Assembly: GCA_025526995.1 (NCBI GenBank)
Contig: JAHLKG010000023.1
Coordinates: forward strand, 434,001 to 498,000
Source: Powellomyces hirtus
Lineage: Eukaryota > Chytridiomycota > Chytridiomycetes > Spizellomycetales > Powellomycetaceae
DNA: 64,000 nucleotides
Direction: 5' to 3'
Shown: piece after piece, positions 61,792 through 64,000 of the stretch
Layout of the letters: each line of letters starts with the position of its first letter
How positions within the stretch are numbered: position 1 is the stretch's first letter
The notes under the pieces: generated by a model
Told to the model about the DNA's origin: nothing
The model's database searches: none
Seen by the model: the letters and a program-made list of their open reading frames with translations, nothing else
Program-made: the position numbers and the translations under genes

Positions 61792-64000
61792 GGTGGAAAA
61801 AGACATCCCATCAAGCATTCCCGAGGCAGCCGCAGCGGCAGCAAGATTGACCTCAACGACGATGCGGGCCTTGAGGGCCAAGTCCCAATCTACTTCGGCC
61901 ATTTCCAGCTTCTCCCTTCGGATGCTTTCGTAGATGGCGCCGAGAGTTTCGGAACTAATGCCGCTGGAATACAACACACCCGATCCGGCCGCCACCGCGT
62001 CGGCTCGCACGCCCGTCCTGAATCGATCGACAAATTCGCGCATCGTGACTTTGCCGCCTTCATCGGCATACGGGTTGTGCAAGTCGGCATTGAGTTCCAT
62101 GACCGCAAACACGAGTTTCAGGATGACGTTGGCGTCCGATTGCACAGAGTCCTTGTTGCAATTGTACCACCGTTTCGCAAACGCGTCGAGAACCGAGTCA
62201 ATAACGACCGTTTCGCCAGGGAGTCGGACCGTCGAAAGAAAGAGCCGGAGGGATTCGTCCACGCGGAGGTTCTTGAACTGCAGCATGTCGAGGAATGCCT
62301 GCAAAATGTCACGGTGCTCTTGGACGCCGAGGAAGCGGCCAAGCTGGCGCCGGCTGAGCCCTGGTGTGACGTGCAGGAAATGAGCAATGGCTTCGGGAGT
62401 GCAGGGAAAGGCGCGTTTGGATATCAGGTACGCGACGGCTTTGATGGGGTTGGTCGAAAACTTGCGGACGGCAGCCTGCACGGCGGGACTCGGAGCGCGC
62501 GGCGTGTACTGCCATCGTTCGTCTTTGAGCACCAGCTGTGAGGTTTGTAGGGCAAGAATGTTTTTGATTTGGAACGTCGAGTTGTCGGGGTCGTGAGGGT
62601 CTTCTTGCAGCAGCTTGGCAATGACCAAAACATCACTGAACAGAAATAGGTAGCGATCCTTGACGGTGCTGGTTGTAATGACCTGCCATGCGCGGCCTTG
62701 CTGCAGAAACTCTCGCGGACTCTGAGTCAAAAAGGTGGGATCAGTTGGCGTCGGGAACAATGGGGACAAGGGTAAAGTGGCCTCACGAGGCGAGACGAGT
62801 GGTTGGGATGGCCTTTGTGCGCCGCCGCCAGACGGTTCGCGAATGACCGGGACCTGCCGGAGGGGATGCAAAAGATGACTGCCTTGGCGACCCGTCATCG
62901 GAGGGCGTTCATTGGCGGCGACCGAGACTTCCGATTCAGATCTTTGCCTGCGGTATCCTGGACGCGCTGGAGATTCCGGCGGAGACATGATTCCTCCGGC
63001 GGTCGGTTGGGTTCTGGAGGCGATCAAGTCGGCGACCGGGTGCTGCTGGCCAGAGGACCGCGACGACGACGACGCGGGCGCTGCTGCTGCTGCTGCCAAT
63101 CTTTTGCCATGCCCATCGGCCTCGTCGTCTCCATCGTCGTAATCGTATCTGGGAACCGGTCGTCGCTCGTGCTGCAGCAGCAGCGGCGGCGGCGGTGGCT
63201 GGCGAGTGTGAGGGGAACGAGGAGTGCGGGGGGAGGTGGGAGAGGGAGGGCTGGACATTTCGACAGCGTGTTCCATCTTTGGTGGAGCCAGCATCCGTGG
63301 GCGACTCGACGAGCGAACTGGGAAACCGGCGGGCATGTTGGGCATGGGCATGGAAGGATCCACGTGCATAGGCACGGAAGAGGAAAAGAGAGAGGACGGT
63401 GGCGAGATGCGGCCAGATCGGGTGGAATCGTTGCGGGGCAATTCGAACGAGTGGTCGTCGTGGGCAGCGTTCTCGGGTGCGGTGGAGGGATCACTGCCCG
63501 TGTCGTCGGGCGCCATGTAAGGCGCTAGCAAGCCGACGCCAGTGTCCATGTCTTCCTTTCCATCGCTCGGAGTCAAGGAGGAGGAGTTTGAGATGCTGCT
63601 GCGGCGGACGTTGCTTCCTCGTCTCCCCAGTGTGGTCTTGCACCGTCGAACAAAGGAGGGAGAGTCTCTGGTGGTGGTGGTGGTGGTGAAAGAAGCAGTG
63701 TCATTGCCCTCGTTTACCGTGCTTTGGTGAACCACGGCAGCTTCGGCGCGGGAGGTGGGTCGGCGTTCGAGTTCCGCCCGCGGGCCCTCGTTTCTTGTCC
63801 TGCCCGGGCCCAGAAAGCCAATGGCCTGAGCTCTGGTGCGCAGCCTGTCTTCTGCAGTGACGGATGGCGCGGGCGCGGGGTTGGTTTCTGGGAGTAGGGT
63901 CAATCCAGCGGCAGCTGCGGCCGCGTCCCTTTCCTTTTGGCGTTTTTCTTCCACGTGTCGCAGTTTGCGCTCAAAGGTGGTCTCGTTTGCGTCCTCTGCT
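60385..64000 (-). CDS. Sec7-domain Arf guanine-nucleotide exchange factor with PH-like regions (5' end outside window)
   Basis: The open frame enters from the right edge and ends at 60385, at least 1200 residues. Its N-terminal part is disordered with Pro/Ser runs. At about nt 62720-62510 a PH-like domain reads QVITTSTVKDRYLFLFSDVL and FQIKNILALQTSQLV. The Sec7 domain (about 62460-61890) includes KAVAYLISKRAFPCTPEAIA, LGRFLGVQEHRDILQAFLDM, STVRLPGETVVIDSVLDAF, KLVFAVMELNADLHNPYADE and AIYESIRREKLEM. It would load GTP on Arf at Golgi or endosomal membranes. The glutamic-finger loop is unusual (see findings). A 15-Gln tract follows, then a beta-rich region ending in KRKYLFAVSDPDTRASWLAS, typical of the last PH helix, and a Ser-rich tail. 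The domain order recalls fungal Syt1/BRAG-type GEFs. The start lies beyond 64000. Confidence 0.85.
61747..61791. repeat. polyglutamine codon tract (15 Gln, minus strand)
   Basis: Fifteen consecutive CAG/CAA codons inside the Sec7 gene, mixed CAG and CAA with seven uninterrupted CAG. It lies between the Sec7 domain and the following folded region. Confidence 0.9.

Noticed and set aside
60678..62541. Long plus-strand frames over the right-hand gene
   Set aside because: Shadows of the GC-rich Sec7-domain gene on the other strand, with poly-Leu from the antisense of the Gln tract.

Overview
The window looks like a gene-dense nuclear segment of an early-diverging, probably zoosporic (chytrid-like) fungus. 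The evidence is many short GT-AG introns (about 40 to 130 bases), nuclear-type tRNAs, roughly balanced base composition, and fungal genes (MET2, Laa1, Tfg2, a Hos4-like protein) next to genes absent from budding yeast (SZT2, ERGIC-53-type lectin, tetraspanin). The phylum is an inference from gene content; no marker in the window settles it.

Layout. 1-0.8 kb: a broken ankyrin-repeat gene (minus). 1.4-4.6 kb: homoserine O-acetyltransferase MET2 and a UDP-galactose-type nucleotide-sugar transporter (both minus). 5.5 kb: tRNA-Gly. 6.0-13.7 kb: a 13-exon Laa1/HEATR5 gene (minus), whose reconstructed exons sum to an exact reading frame of 2227 residues. It shares a 314-base divergent promoter with KIN17 (14.0-15.0 kb, plus). 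KIN17 converges on the TFIIF-beta gene TFG2 (15.2-16.3 kb, minus). 16.7-17.3 kb: a frameshifted metallophosphoesterase pseudogene. 17.3-19.5 kb: a gene-poor stretch with tRNA-Thr and degenerate tandem repeats. 19.5-24 kb: a single-pass SH3 protein and a Sel1-repeat protein (plus). 24.6-28.6 kb: an ERGIC-53-type lectin (12 exons, plus) converging on a tetraspanin (minus). 29.6-41.8 kb: a giant SZT2 homologue of about 3860 residues (plus). 42.5-46 kb: a RING plus TRAF-type zinc-finger protein (minus). 46.5-49.1 kb: a decayed tRNA-Lys, an unknown zinc-ribbon protein, and a second identical tRNA-Gly. 49.5-51.5 kb: a Pus1/TruA-family protein whose catalytic aspartate is replaced (minus). 52.1 kb: tRNA-Leu. 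52.8-53.3 kb: a candidate cysteine-rich secreted protein (minus). 53.6-58.9 kb: a large Hos4-like ankyrin protein (plus). 59.6 kb: tRNA-Ile. 60.4-64 kb: a Sec7/PH Arf-GEF running off the right edge (minus).

There is no operon logic, but several genes serve the same cell biology. Laa1, the lectin, the Sec7 GEF, the nucleotide-sugar transporter and the tetraspanin all act in the secretory and endosomal system. SZT2 in animals tethers the TORC1 regulator GATOR1. KIN17, TFIIF-beta, Hos4-like and Pus1-like proteins act in the nucleus. The most notable observations are a full-length SZT2 in a fungus, a Pus1-family protein lacking its catalytic Asp, a possible new secreted Cys-rich protein, a stop-free 66-base intron in the Hos4-like gene, and C14-C15 tracts downstream of several plus-strand genes. 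Exon coordinates were derived by reading splice sites and keeping the frame; none were tested against transcripts.
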